Below are positions 21,511-33,138 of a DNA stretch of 64,000 bases, one piece after another (the stretch's first letter is position 1; each line of letters begins with the position of its first letter). The stretch is from Tipula vernalis (taxonomy: Eukaryota > Arthropoda > Insecta > Diptera > Tipulidae), in NCBI GenBank assembly GCA_958295665.1, contig OY282558.1, positions 328,325,106-328,389,105 of the forward strand, read 5' to 3'. The position numbers and the translations under genes are program-made. The notes beneath the pieces were generated by a model. It made no database searches. It was not told the DNA's origin and saw nothing but the letters and a program-made list of their open reading frames with translations.

Positions 21511-22030
21511 GCCGGGACTCTTACAAACTCGAAAACTACGGCTGGAGGGACATCGGCTTCTAAGCCCTGCCCTGAAAGCCAAAATATAAATCGGGACAGT
21601 AGCAAAAATATTGCTGGTCCTTCTATTACAACAACTGCTGAGGAAGCATTGACCGATGGGTCTGGTTCACAAACAGCAGTAATTAAGAAGGACATTAGCT
21701 CGCATAAATCTAGTCCCTCTAACAATTTGGGTAAGGGCAAAAGTTCTAGCCGAACTGGTCCCGGAGTACCAAATTACGAGTTGTCCAGATCCTTGGGATC
21801 TAGATGGACAGTGTCTATATGGACTCCAGGAGGACTTGGCATTAGACTCGCTTTCGGGCGGAGAATCCGACATGACGGGGGTGGAGGCGATGGTGTAGAT
21901 TGATGCAGAGGCTGTTGCAGATCAATTTACACCACTGCAAGGCCGCCTCAGCTACTTTGCTTCTTATAAGCCGATGGAATTGATAGTCATTGGATACGGA
22001 TTATGGAACTCAGGACATCAAACTATAAAG
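21511..22030 (+). pseudogene. distal part of an R1/LOA-like non-LTR element split by BEL-A
   Basis: Open plus-strand frame continuing from the ATG at 7629. It is Ser/Thr/Gly-rich to about 21900, as in many ORF1 proteins. At about 21922-21965 another frame reads QINLHHCKAASATLLL, the block that opens the endonuclease ORF2 in R1/LOA-like elements. SNYKVMFAKKEW follows near 22020 in a further frame. The rest of ORF2 is absent and the antisense Jockey fragment begins at about 22030. The family call is by motif memory and only moderately sure. Confidence 0.45.
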
Positions 22031-23235
22031 TGATGTTTGCCAAGAAAGAATGGCAATTTTGACAATTTTTATTGAAAGCGTTACATCCACAAATGTTCCA
22101 TTTCTGGTTGCCTTTATTTGCTTTTCATTTATTTTTTTCCGCTGTTTTTCCAATATTTGCTGATATATTGGGCAGCATATGTAAGAAGCTGGATGGCCTA
22201 ATTTTTCACAGTTTCTACAGTTAATGTTTTGAAAATCTATTTTTGATGCAATCTAGCATTCTCCATGTGGTTGCTGCTCGGAACATTTAACACACCTACT
22301 CGTATATGGTGATTGATGGCAATTGGTAGTTTCACATGTCACTCTTTAGTAGTTGAGATTTTTTATTTGTAATATATTCGTCATATTTGTGTTACGCACA
22401 AATCGAACTATGTAGAATGGTAATTCACGTTTTTTCAAAATAGAGTGTCTTGTTTTTAATTGAATTATTTTTAAGGTATTAAATGCCTTCAAAGCAATCT
22501 AGTTCTCGTTTTAACGCCACGATATCTTTCTCCTCCGACATACCTTTCAACACCAATGTTTTTGAGACCTTTGTTTTAAGACCTTTGGCAGTATAATTGA
22601 AATATTGTGTATCCATTTTTTTAAATAAATTGTTGACTCTTGTTTTTCACCATTACTCACTCGACGTTTTTCAAAATTAACCACTTATAGTTCTTTAACC
22701 TGCCTTACGGTTTTCTTTACGTCCTGATTATGAATGTGTAAAGGAGGAGGTTCGCCCTTCAGAATGCAGTGTGCGCTTTCATCATCAACACCAACTTCGT
22801 AATTTTTTTGAATATTAATCATTATTGGTGGTTGTGTGAGTTGGATTGATTTTGTCAATTTGTTTGAACCAACGGTTCCAGATGTTTTTTTAATTTCTGA
22901 CAATTCTTCAATGTCTATTATACTTACGAACCGATTTTCGTTTAAAATCACTTCCATTTTCGTATTATTTGTATTTGTTTCGTACCCATGTGTTTTCATT
23001 ATTTTTTTAATTTTATTTACCCTAACTCGCAAGTTACCATTTTCTGTTTGTAATCTTTTTATTTTACTCTGGAAACCCTATTCTGCTGTTATAAGATTTG
23101 GTGCTTTTTGTAGCCTAAGTGCCATATTTGGATTTATTGTTGTATCTTCCGATAATTTTAATTTTTTTGCGTTTTCCGTGGTTGAGTAACCGTTGTTTTG
23201 ATTTTCGGTTCCATTTTCGTCCACCATTGCTTGTG
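22030..23235 (-). pseudogene. Jockey-like ORF1 (gag), antisense, degraded
   Basis: On the minus strand, reading starts at about 23229 (MVDENGTENQNN). It passes a coiled-coil region (RLQTENGNLRVRVNKIKKIMK, near 23040) and the open frame 23032-22685. It ends with cysteine knuckles near 22320-22160 (CVKCSEQQPHGEC; INCRNCEKLGHPASYICCPIYQ). The pattern of a last knuckle, HxAxY, then xCPxY is that of Jockey-clade ORF1. Several stops and frame changes are present, and ORF2 is missing. Its 5' end abuts BEL-derived sequence at 23236. Confidence 0.65.
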
Positions 23236-23319
23236 AAACAAATGGGGTAATTAAACGGTCCCTACACAAGCAATGTCTGCTTCCAGTTAATTGAATCATC
23301 CGATTCAAGGCGGCCGGGA
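23236..23319 (+). pseudogene. orphan 3' tail of a BEL-B-type polyprotein
   Basis: About 84 bases closely match 28412-28493: the GVIKRP and CLLPVN coding end, stop and purine tract of BEL-B. They stand directly before the BEL-B left LTR. They therefore belong to a second copy that shared this LTR, or to a rearranged terminus. Confidence 0.75.
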
Positions 23320-23525
23320 TGTTCAAGATATGATGATCACCCATTTCTAAGCCAAGTTAAAGCCATCATCAAAATAGTATTGTGAAAACACTTAAAGTAA
23401 AACATTTAAACCAGAAATATTTTATTTGTGTAATACCAGACCTACCAAATCCGAGTTTATCGCACCGTCAATCTGTAGCAAGTTTTGATATTAAATTGTG
23501 GAAACCGACCTTTTGGTACATATCA
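23320..23525 (+). repeat. BEL-B left LTR, internally deleted (206 bp)
   Basis: Starts TGTTCAAGATATGATGATC and ends GGTACATATCA. Its first 60-odd and last 140-odd bases match the right LTR (28494-29178). The central portion of roughly 480 bp is missing near 23375. Confidence 0.85.
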
Positions 23526-23526
23526 T

Positions 23527-23544
23527 TGGTCCTTCGAGCCGGAT
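23527..23544 (+). promoter_or_regulatory. BEL-B primer binding site, tRNA-Tyr
   Basis: TGGTCCTTCGAGCCGGAT, one base after the left LTR. It is the same 18 bases as in BEL-A. Confidence 0.88.
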
Positions 23545-23826
23545 CGCTGCTAGATTGCAATCAGATTATTCGAGAATCATACAGGCTCCACGTGATACGC
23601 TGCACTTCAACTAAGGGCATAAAAATCCAAATCAAAAACCGCAAGTATAATCTACCATTGACATTATAACTTAAAATTATTATTCAAATATACAACCAAA
23701 CGATATAATTAAAACTCTCGAAAGTAAATTTATAGGTAATAATATAATTTACGCGTAATAAAACGGTCCTCTTGGGTGACCCTGCTGTAAAAAGTGTAAA
23801 GTGAATCAGAGTTCATAAAAGGCAAA

Positions 23827-26800
23827 ATGGCTGACATTACGAGCTTGAAGAAACGCCGTGCATCCATTAAGGGAAACATGACCAAATTGCTGAATTTCAT
23901 AAACACGATACGTGATACCGCCAACGCTGAGGAAATAAAAGTGTGATTAATAAACGTTGAACGCTACAGAACCGAATTTATGGAAATTGAAGATAAAATA
24001 ATTTCTTTGGATCACGATGAAGAGTTAGACGACGAATTTGAGGACAACTGTTACAAGGCAGTGGCGGGTTTAAATCTTGCTATGCGAGCCAAAATGGAAC
24101 CAACAATTACCCTAAATGATACATTACCCGATGCTTCCATGATGGGGGGACATATGGATGTAAAACTACCAAAAATCGCAATCCCAAGTTTTACCGGTGA
24201 CTATACAAAGTGGCAGTCATTCTACGACCTCTTCTGTTCTACAATCCACGACAATCAGAGATTAACACCATCCCAGAGGCTCCAATACCTAAAGGGGACA
24301 TTGAAAGAGGAAGCCGCGGGACTGTTGAAACACTTCAGCATTACCGATGCTAATTACATCGAAGCGTTGAGAAAGTTAAAAGATCGATACGATAGAAAAA
24401 AACATACAATTTACGCGTTTATTAAAAATTTCATGTCTCAACCATCAGTAATAGCACCATCCAATACAAATGTTCGGAGACTCCTTGATACGTTAGATGA
24501 AGTGATTCGTGGATTAAAGGCTCTTGGAGATGAAGCAGAATCAAGGGATCATTGGTTGATATACGTCCTGGTCAGTAAACTCGATGATGAGACCAACAGC
24601 CTATATGGGCCCAAGCGTCACCGAATTTGAACTTACCGACACTAAAACAGTTCTTCGATTTTCTGGCCAGAAGAATAGATGCGCTTGAATCTTTAAAAGC
24701 CAACCAAAACCAAATATCAAAAGCCATGTTATTCATTCAAGTGTTTAATATTGTTCAATCTGCCCAAAGTAAATCCACCGGCTGTTCGAGTGTGCCAAGT
24801 TCAATGAAATGCCATTAGTTAAAAAAACGAAGCCTTTTAAAGAGAGATAACCGATGTTTCAATTGCCTGAACGACACCCACACCGTTTATAATTGCAAAT
24901 TCAGATTCAGATGTAAGCACTGCAAAAGAAAGCATCATAGTTTATTGCATGAAAATCACACAACACCAACAGAGGCATTAGTTTCCAGTATTCAGCAAAA
25001 AGAATCAAAAAGAAGTTTCACCACTACCAGTCACTTAAGTAGCTCGTTACTACCTACCGCACTAGTAAATGTAGCTGATAAATTTGATCAGAAACAATTA
25101 TATCGAGTACTACTGGATTCAGGTTCGCAAAGTTCCTTTATTTCAGAAAGATATGCTTAAAGATTGCAATTAAAAAGAAGTGCAGCAAAAATTGCAATAT
25201 CAGGCGTAGGAGCATCGACGAATGGGTTTACGAAAAGTACAGTATCACTAAAGTTAACACCGTGGAGCAAAGATGAACCACACTGGCAAGTTGAAGCATT
25301 AGTACCTCCCAAATTGACGGGAAAACAATCTCCAATTTCGCAGTTCATTGATATCAACCATTTTAAGCAGTTCGAATTGGCAGATCCATATTGTTACAAA
25401 GGGGCGGAAATCGACATAATCTTAGAAGCTGACATTTTCTTCGAATTGCTGTCCGAAGGAAAATTGACCACCAAAAACAATTTATCTATATGCAAAAAAC
25501 TTTGTTGGGATGGGTAGTGGCCGGACAATCCAGGGAAGAAAAATCAAAGCAAGCTATTATCGTTACAATTGCTCCACCAGAAGAAAATCTAGACCATTTG
25601 CTGAAAAAACTTTGGGAAATTGAATCAGTGGAAGTGAAACATCACAAGTTATCTGAGGAGGAAGAATTTTGCGAAAGACGTTTCGAAAACACAAAGGAAA
25701 TAGATTTCAGTGGAAGATTTAAAGTACGTCTACCATTCAAGGGACCTACCCCTAACCTGGGAAACTCTTTTCGCGCAGCTATCCAAAGAATACATTCGAT
25801 AGAGAAAAAGTTCACCAGAGATAAAGAATTTGCAAATAAGTATAAAGAGTTCATGTCAGAATATATTCAGTTGGGGCATATGAAACAACTTAATGGCTAT
25901 TATTTACCTCATCACGGCGTTATAAAGGAGTTGAGTAGTACAAAAAAGTTGCGAGTTGTATTTGATGGGTCAGCCAAAACCGATACAGGAAAATCCTTGA
26001 ACGATTGCCTGGCAGTTGGACCAATAGTGCAATCAACCTTGTACGATATTTTATCTCGTTTCAGAACCTTTAAGGTGGTATTTACAGCAGATGTCGAAAA
26101 AATGTTTCGGCAGGTTCGAGTAGCAGAAGAAGATACCAGATTTCAAAGAATAATATGGTGCGATACACCGAACAAGCATTTCTCTACATACGAACTTCAA
26201 ACAGTTACATATGGTACAGCGAGTGCATCTTATTTGGCAACACGCTCGCTAAACGAAACAACAACAAAATACAAAGAGCAGTTTCCAAATGCAGTAAACA
26301 TTATTAAGAACAACATCTACGTAGACGACCTGATGGCATGAGCGATACGGCTAAAAAATGAAATCAACACCATTCTCTCTGATTACGGATTGCAACCGAG
26401 GAGAAACTCGAACTTTCAACCCCATGCCCAGTTTAGAGATAGAAGAATTCAATTCTATTAAGGTACTTGACCTACATTGGGATCCGAAAAAGGACTGTTT
26501 CCAGTTTAAAGTGAATTTAAACAACAAACCAATGATAACTAAAAGAGGAATTTATTTATTTTTTTTTTAGAGGCAAGCCGATTATTCGACCCGTTAGGAT
26601 GGCTCGCTCCACTAACAGTAAAAATAAAAATATTATTTCAAACTCTGTGGATGAAGAATTTAGAGTGCGACGATCAACTTCCGAGTGATTTAGCAACCGA
26701 ATGGCTAAAATTACGTGAGAACCTACCCAAAATAGAGCGAATCGAGATTGATCGATATATAGGAACCAATACAAGCAGTAAATTAGCATTATATGGATAA

Positions 26801-28468
26801 TTCTGTAGTGTATGCAAAGATAACAAGACCAAACGGGGTTTTCACTATACAATTGTTATCATCAAAAATAAAGGTAGCGCCCTTAAAGCAAATATCAATT
26901 CCACACTTAGAATTGTGTGGTACATTACTTTTAAATGGGTTGCTTAGATCAGTCAAGGAAGCACTGAAAATGGAAATTACCGAAGTCGCTGCTTGGACAG
27001 ACTCCACAATAGTACTAGATTGGTTGTCAACACATCCCACTAATTGGGACACCTTTGTTGGCAATAGATCGGGAGAAATACTGGCGAATATGAACCGATC
27101 ACAGTGGAGACATGTAGATTCGCACGACAACCCAGCAGATTGTGCATCCCGTGGAGTAAATCCAGAGATATTACAAGATCTGACTTTATGGTGAAACGGC
27201 ACAAAGTGGCTAGCAAACGCAAAGAATTGCCCATTAAACATCAAAATAGAATCGAATACCACAGAAGAAATGCGTAGTCAATCAATGCACATTCAAATTC
27301 CAGACGCCAATGTAACAGATCATCTCATTGAAAAATACTCCAGCTTTAGCAAATTAGTCCGAATCTTGGCATACATTCTGGCATACCTACCTATCACCAT
27401 GTCTACAAAGTTCAGAATTACAAAAATCTCGGGGCCTTATTTTCAAGCATATATACATACAGTATAGGCACTTTGAATTAGAAATCAAGTTAATCGCAGC
27501 GAAGAAAGAGTTACCAAGGGCAAGTAAGTTAAAGACCTTAAAACCATACCTTGATGATTCAGGTCTGTTACGAGTCGGTAGCAGAATTACAAATGCATCA
27601 GTAAGCTGCGATATAAAACACTCTTTAATATTACCAGCAAAGAACATATGAACAGAAAGCGTTGTGAGAGAGCACCACATAAAGTATTTGCATGCGGGAC
27701 CAACCCTAATGATGGCTATACTTCGTCACAACAACTGGATCATAGGATGTAGAAATTTAATTCGTCGAACTGTCCATAGTTGCGTCAAATGTACAAAATA
27801 CCAGGCAAAGGATCTAACTCAAGTCATGGCTGATCTTCCACAGGAGAGAGTAGGACTCGTTAGACCCTTTTATAAAGTTGGGGTGGATTACGCTGGCTCT
27901 TTCCAGACACATTTGAGAAAAGGCAGAGGGCAGAAAACATATAAAAGTTATGTGTGCATCTTTGTATGTATATGGCTACGAAAGCCACACATATTGAGTT
28001 AGTGTCAGAACTTACCACAAACGCTTACATTGCTGCGCTTCGAAGATTTGTTGCACGAAGAGGGCTGTGTAGGGAGATTCACAGCGACAATGGCACGAAT
28101 TTTATTGGAGCCCGAAGCCATTTATACGAACTTTTCAAATTTTTAAGACAAAATTCTAATGCATTTTCCGAATTTCTATTGACAGACCAAATAACGGATT
28201 GAATCAACATATCTGGAATCGGTGGTATTTGGTATATTTAACGACCCTACTAAATCGAAGCAAATGGCACAAAACACAGAACAATGTCAAAGTTGGAGAC
28301 GTTGTTCTCATCAAAAATAATAATTTACCACCGTCGAAGTGGATTTTGGGCAGAATAGCAGAATTACATACAGGAACGGACAACAATATTCGATTCGTTA
28401 CCATCAAAACAACAAATGGGGTGATTAAACGGCCCATACACAAGATATGTCTGCTTCCAGTTAATTGA
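23827..28468 (+). pseudogene. BEL-B gag-pol, broken
   Basis: BEL/Pao polyprotein in pieces. Gag starts MADITSLKKRRASIKG at 23827, has a stop near 23945, and continues with KLPKIAIPSFTGDYTKWQSF to 24630. Zinc-knuckle remains (CFNCLNDTH, then CKHCKRKHHSLLH) lie near 24850-24955. The protease region has LLDSGSQSSF near 25110. RT spans 25490-26341 with DVEKMFRQ and YVDDLM. RNase H spans about 26580-27194 and integrase 27664-28468. There are at least eight stops or frameshifts. Between HLYELFKFL (about 28130) and WNRWYLVYLTTL (28210) the rest of the integrase core, including the region of the catalytic glutamate, is deleted. The copy is non-autonomous. Gag and RT resemble BEL-F and BEL-A but are clearly distinct. 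Confidence 0.9.
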
Positions 28469-28493
28469 ATCATCCGATTCAAGGCGGCCGGGA

Positions 28494-29178
28494 TGTTCGA
28501 GACATGATGATCACCCATTTCTAAGCCAAGTTAAAGCCATGATCAAGATTGTATTTGTTGTTGTATGAAATCCAAAACTAACCTAAAATGAAATAATTGT
28601 ATTAAAATTGAATTCCATTTAAAAACTTATTTAATTATTTAATTGTATACTTATCTTTAGAGCATCAAAATTATGATTTTCTGAATTATCCAATCTGAAA
28701 TAAGTAATTTAAATTAATTAATTTATCTAAATTTAATTTGATTTTTGTAAATATTTACCTTTTTGAATTTGTTTATATTCTATAGTGACAGCTAAAATTA
28801 AATTACCTAAATGTACACATAGAACATTACAAATGTTAATTTATATGAAACTTCCAAAGCTTTAAAATCTTGTGTAGATTTTTGGCCATCTGCCAGCAAC
28901 CATAAAAATTAAGAAAATGCTTTGTAATGCTACTATAATACGAGTAACTTTGTTAAAACAAAGAAAAAATTCTTCCCTTTTTCAATGAACAACCGAAGCC
29001 TTCACATCGAAGAACAAGAAAGTTAAAATAAAAATTATATTGTGAAAACATTGAAAACACTTAAAGTAAAACATTTAAACCAGAAATATTTTATTTGTGT
29101 AATACCAAATCTATCCACCGTCAATCTGTACCAAGTTTTGAAATTAAATTGTGGAAACCGACCTTTTGGTACAGATCA
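28494..29178 (+). repeat. BEL-B right LTR (685 bp)
   Basis: Begins TGTTCGAGACATGATGATCACC after a GGCGGCCGGGA tract and ends GGTACAGATCA. Both ends match the shortened left LTR. No target duplication could be checked, because the left LTR is preceded by element sequence. Confidence 0.82.
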
Positions 29179-29994
29179 CTTCCGTTAGCTTGATTTAACT
29201 GATTACTGTTGTTATCATTGCCTTTTATAGTCTTGGTCCCAATGGTTGGAATTCTTCGTTTTAATATATCGCTTGTACTCTAATTGGTTTTTAATTTGGT
29301 TATTGGTTTTTATTAATTTCTTTATTTTCTGAAAAAATTCACTAATCACCAAACACCAATGAATTTTATTGATACTGTACCCATTTCATTATGAACAGTT
29401 CACTCTTTATTTCGCTATAATCACTATAGATATAAGTTCTGTCTGTATAATTATATTTACTATACCTTCTAGAACAATTATCATTCGTGATGATTTCGCT
29501 TTTCGTAAAACAATTAATCGTCTCAATTGATGTGAATTTTACCGGGACCGAGTATTCAACCATCTCCATATGCACTACAGTCATTGGCAACATGTTGTTC
29601 CACGAAGAGTCTGGTAGTTAATCCCGATTCAGACAATTCGGAATAATAAAATTCCATTCCACAAAATCCTGACTTAAGGATATCCCGATTCAGAAATATT
29701 ATGCGAAACAAAAAACACAACTTTTCGGGGTTTTATTGAACAAATTACTTATAAGGTTTAAGAACTTTAGCAAGGGGTAGAAAATATTGGTTTTTTACAA
29801 AGTAAATATCAATCAAATTTGCCACTTTGGCTTACGGACGTTTTAAGCTGTCTCAAAAATTAGACAACAATTTTATACTATACGTTCCTATACTAAAATT
29901 AGGCTTATGATCTAGTAAAAGCAGATTGGCATGTAATGAATTTTTTCCAACTTTTGGTTGTCAGTTAAACCAAAATTGAGTATTTCACAAAAAA
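29179..29994. other. intergenic, no gene recognised
   Basis: AT-rich. A minus-strand open frame at 29366-29593 (75 codons, Ser/Thr/Tyr-rich) has no motif and is not called. Confidence 0.4.
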
Positions 29995-30440
29995 TTTGGT
30001 AACCAAATGGTGCAATTCACCACCCTACCAAATTGTCGGATGTGTTTGCATTCAGTTTAATTATGGAGTTTGTTCTAAATAACCCAAAACAATATTTAAC
30101 GAAATATTTCGCTTAATCTATTCGATTAGAGATGTCGCCACAAATAAAAAATTGTGTGTGTGTCCAAGATGTTTTCTTGCCAGATAAACAAAATAAATTG
30201 AACGATAAAAATTGTTGTTTACATTTAAATGGGTGTGTATGTGTGCTATTTTTATTTACATGAAAGAGTAGCTATACATATGGATATGAAATATTCATTT
30301 ATTTATACAGTTGTAGTCAAATAATTACGTTCTTGGTTTACATAACGATATGGGTTTTTTCAGAACATTCAAATATGACACATTAAAATATTGGAGCGTT
30401 TGGAAAATTTAAGTGTTATTATTTTTAAATTCAATCTAAG
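29995..30440 (+). pseudogene. diverged copy of the DMRT terminal-exon end and 3' UTR
   Basis: Matches about 4210-4600 in the same orientation. The coding end reads TLPNCRMCLHSV then TAA (30058-30060), against TLPNCPMCLHPI then TAA in the gene. The match continues through the 3' UTR, with the shared block GATTAGAGATGTCGCCACAA at about 30124 and ATACAGTTGTAGT at about 30305. It is roughly three-quarters identical by eye, with several indels. No DMA domain or splice acceptor was recognised upstream. It is a partial gene duplication, too diverged to be an allelic assembly duplicate. Confidence 0.82.
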
Positions 30441-30904
30441 CAAACTGATCGCTTCCTTTGTGGGTTAAGGCTGACTTCTGACTGTGAAATTACATGTAGC
30501 ATTAAGCGACAGCTCTGTTATTATTTTCCTTTTATTGTACATAGCTACTTTGAATGCGTTTAGAAAAAGTTACTTATGACATGAGCTAGACCCGGTATTT
30601 TCTTACTTTTCGTATTTTCTCTGTTTTGTTTCCGTTCCGCTGTAATATTTTTAGTTTTGTTTAATTCCTCTTATTCAATAGAACAAGCCTGCCATGGTTA
30701 CTTACGTTGGTAGAGAATACAAGAATAAATAAACAAACGGAGGGTAAAACTCCTTGGCAAAGAATTTTTAAAGAAGTATGTGAGTCTTTTGTTTTGAACA
30801 TTTCCCAGAAAAATCGAGCGAGCTGCTCACTAAGCCAACAGGAATAGCTGCAAATTTAAAAAAAAATAATAAAAAGACAACGTAGAATTGTAAATAGTAT
30901 AATA
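30441..30904. other. intergenic, no gene recognised
   Basis: AT-rich sequence without coding motifs, between the DMRT 3' copy and the MITE at 30905. Confidence 0.4.
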
Positions 30905-31072
30905 CCCTAGACAGACTGTGGTTTAATGTGGTTTAACAAATCCGATTTAGCTAAACTAGTTTATGAATTCTATGCAAAAACAAAGTTATTAGCTAAAATC
31001 GAGGTTGACGCACTTTGACTAATATCGAAAAATTCACTAAATCGGTTTTATTAAATCGCAGTGTGTCTAGGG
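30905..31072. mobile_element. short MITE, 168 bp, CCCTAGACA termini, TA target
   Basis: Left end CCCTAGACAGACTGTGGTTT, right end the reverse complement of CCCTAGACACACTGCGATTT. The inverted similarity runs on for about 45 bp, including CCGATTTAG. Flanked by TA on both sides. Non-coding. The TA target suggests a Tc1/mariner- or PIF-like source. Confidence 0.75.
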
Positions 31073-32379
31073 TATAACACGTACATATGTAGCTAGATTT
31101 TTTTGGAAAATTGGTTAAATGTAACTAATTTCTCATGGTTATTGGAATTATAACATTTTCTCTTCTTTTTGAAATTGTTCAAATTTTAAAACCGAATTAT
31201 TTTATTAGTTGTCAAAGCTCTTCTTCACGATCTGAGAAGTGTATCTAATTTTGAGATAGTAGATGCCCGTAATATATTTCGTTTGTGAACTTACTAGATG
31301 TCTTAAATGCATAATTTAAAAGCTTCTGATCAGTGGTTAATGTAAAATTACGGTTTCCAGTTGATATCTGACTAGAAGTTTTCCGTCATAAGCACTTGTG
31401 CTTCACTTAGTAAAAGCTAACAAGGGTCAGCCAGCTAACTAGGGTTAAAAATGCGGCCGACCAATCTATTGAGATTTTACTGTTTTTTTCTTGTAAACTT
31501 TCATGAAACCATAACATGCATATTAGCAGGCCCTAGAATAAACCAGAGAATTTTTTGAAAAATAATTTTGAGATGTTCTATGTGTTCTTCGAATACGTCT
31601 AAACATTGCAATGATTGTACTGCATTTCTAGGATCCAAAGCAATCATGCAAACGAAAAATAGTCCAAAAGGAGTGTCTGCTTTCCGATTGTCGGATCATT
31701 CAATCGGTAGAGGTCTAGAATTAATAGTAACTTTGTAATAGGTGCCACGGTTACCTTGAACTCAGCCTTATTAATATGTAGAACGTAGTCTGTCAGATAT
31801 GATAAATGGCAAGTTGCTTCAGGGTGGCTGAAGCTTGTCTCTGTTACTTTTTAATTTTTGTTGAATGTTAATTAATTCTTGTAATTTCTAAATATGCTAC
31901 CGGTCTTACGACACTTTTAAATGTGTTTTTTATTAACACGTAGAAACATTTTAGTATTTACGAACGGTAATTCAACGAAAACCGGCTAATAGACCGAATT
32001 CTATTTATTTAATTTTTAATTTAATATGTTCCGAAGATTGTAAGAGAATTCAATCCAGTTTCGAACTGATGAGCTTATGATTATGAAAAAATCAATCCTC
32101 TCATCAGTAGGGATACTTGAAGGAAAAGGTGTACACCAATAAACCAACCACAACCTCGATGCTTAAGGACAACGCTCGAAACGAAATTGCTGAAATAACA
32201 CAGGAAATCTGAGAAAATATTTGAAAAATGTGCGGCCAGAGGCGGCCACTTGACCGACATTATATTCCATATATAATGTTAAGGACCATATAATCAATCA
32301 ATAAAATATTAATTATAAAATTTTGTTTCATTTAAAAGTTATAAAAAAAGAAATCGACCCGAAACATAAAATGCACCTT
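31073..32379. other. intergenic, no gene recognised
   Basis: No open frame of note and no recognised motif. Confidence 0.4.
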
Positions 32380-33138
32380 ATGAAAAGTAGCCAAAAGTGA
32401 AGTCAAAGTTGTAGTCAGAAGTGTAGCCAAAGTGAAGGTAAAAGTGTAGTCAAATGTGTTGTCAAAACTTTAGTCAAAAGTGTAGTCAAAAGTGTAATCG
32501 CAAGTGTAGTCAAAAGTGTAGTCAAAAGTGTAGTCAAAAGCGTAGTCACACATATAGTCAAAAGTCTAGTCAAACGCCTAGTCACAATTGAAGTCAAAAG
32601 TATAGTCACAAGTGTAGTCAAATGTGTAGTCACAAGTGTAGTCCAAAGTGTAGTGACAACGGTTGTCAAAAGTGTAGTCAGATGTGTAGTGACGAGAGTA
32701 ATCAAAAGTGTAGCCAAAACTGTAGTCAAAAGTGTAATCACAAGTGTAGTCAAAGTTTAGTCAAAAGTGTAGTCAAAAGTATAGTCAAAAGTGTAGTCAA
32801 AAGTTTAGTCACAAGTGTAGTCAAAAGTCTAGTCAAACGTCTAGTCACAATTGAAGTCAAAACTGTAGTCACACGTGTAATCAAATGTGTAGTCACAAGT
32901 GTAGTCCAAAGTGTAGTGACAACTGTTGTCAAAAGTGTAGTCAGAAGTGTAGTGACAAGTGTAATAAGTGTAATCAAATGTGTACTAAAAAGTGTAGTCA
33001 AAAGTGTAGCCAAAAGTGTAATCACACGCGTAGTCACAAGGATAAGGAAAAGTGTGGTCAAAAATGTAGTCAAAAGTGTAGTCACAAGTGTAGTCAAATG
33101 TGTAGTCACAAGTGTCTAAAGTGTAATCAAAAGTGAAA
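32380..33138. repeat. 12-bp tandem array (AAAAGTGTAGTC), about 63 units
   Basis: Degenerate copies of AAAAGTGTAGTC, with common variants CACAAGTGTAGT and AAAAGTCTAGTC. A block of about 130 bp around 32572-32700 recurs around 32834-32960 (offset about 263 bp), so units were duplicated in groups. Because 12 is a multiple of 3 and the unit contains no fixed stop in several frames, long periodic open frames appear on both strands (KCSQ repeats, SVVK repeats, TTLL repeats). These are a by-product of the repeat and are not called as genes. Confidence 0.95.

Noticed and set aside
29366..29593. 75-codon minus-strand frame, considered as an envelope-like fragment next to BEL-B
   Set aside because: No signal peptide, cleavage site or cysteine pattern. 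It lies outside the BEL-B LTR.
29995..30440. Uncollapsed haplotype (assembly duplicate) as explanation for the second DMRT 3' end
   Set aside because: Divergence looks far too high, with many indels, and it lacks the exons upstream.
30904..31074. Could the short inverted-repeat element be a tRNA or hairpin RNA gene?
   Set aside because: Ends are TA-flanked inverted repeats and the middle is AT-rich with no cloverleaf boxes. A MITE explains it better.
32415..33136. Long open frames on both strands (cysteine-rich KCSQ repeats and Thr/Leu repeats)
   Set aside because: They follow mechanically from a 12-bp repeat without stops. The same stretch is open in several frames, and there is no start context or conserved flank.
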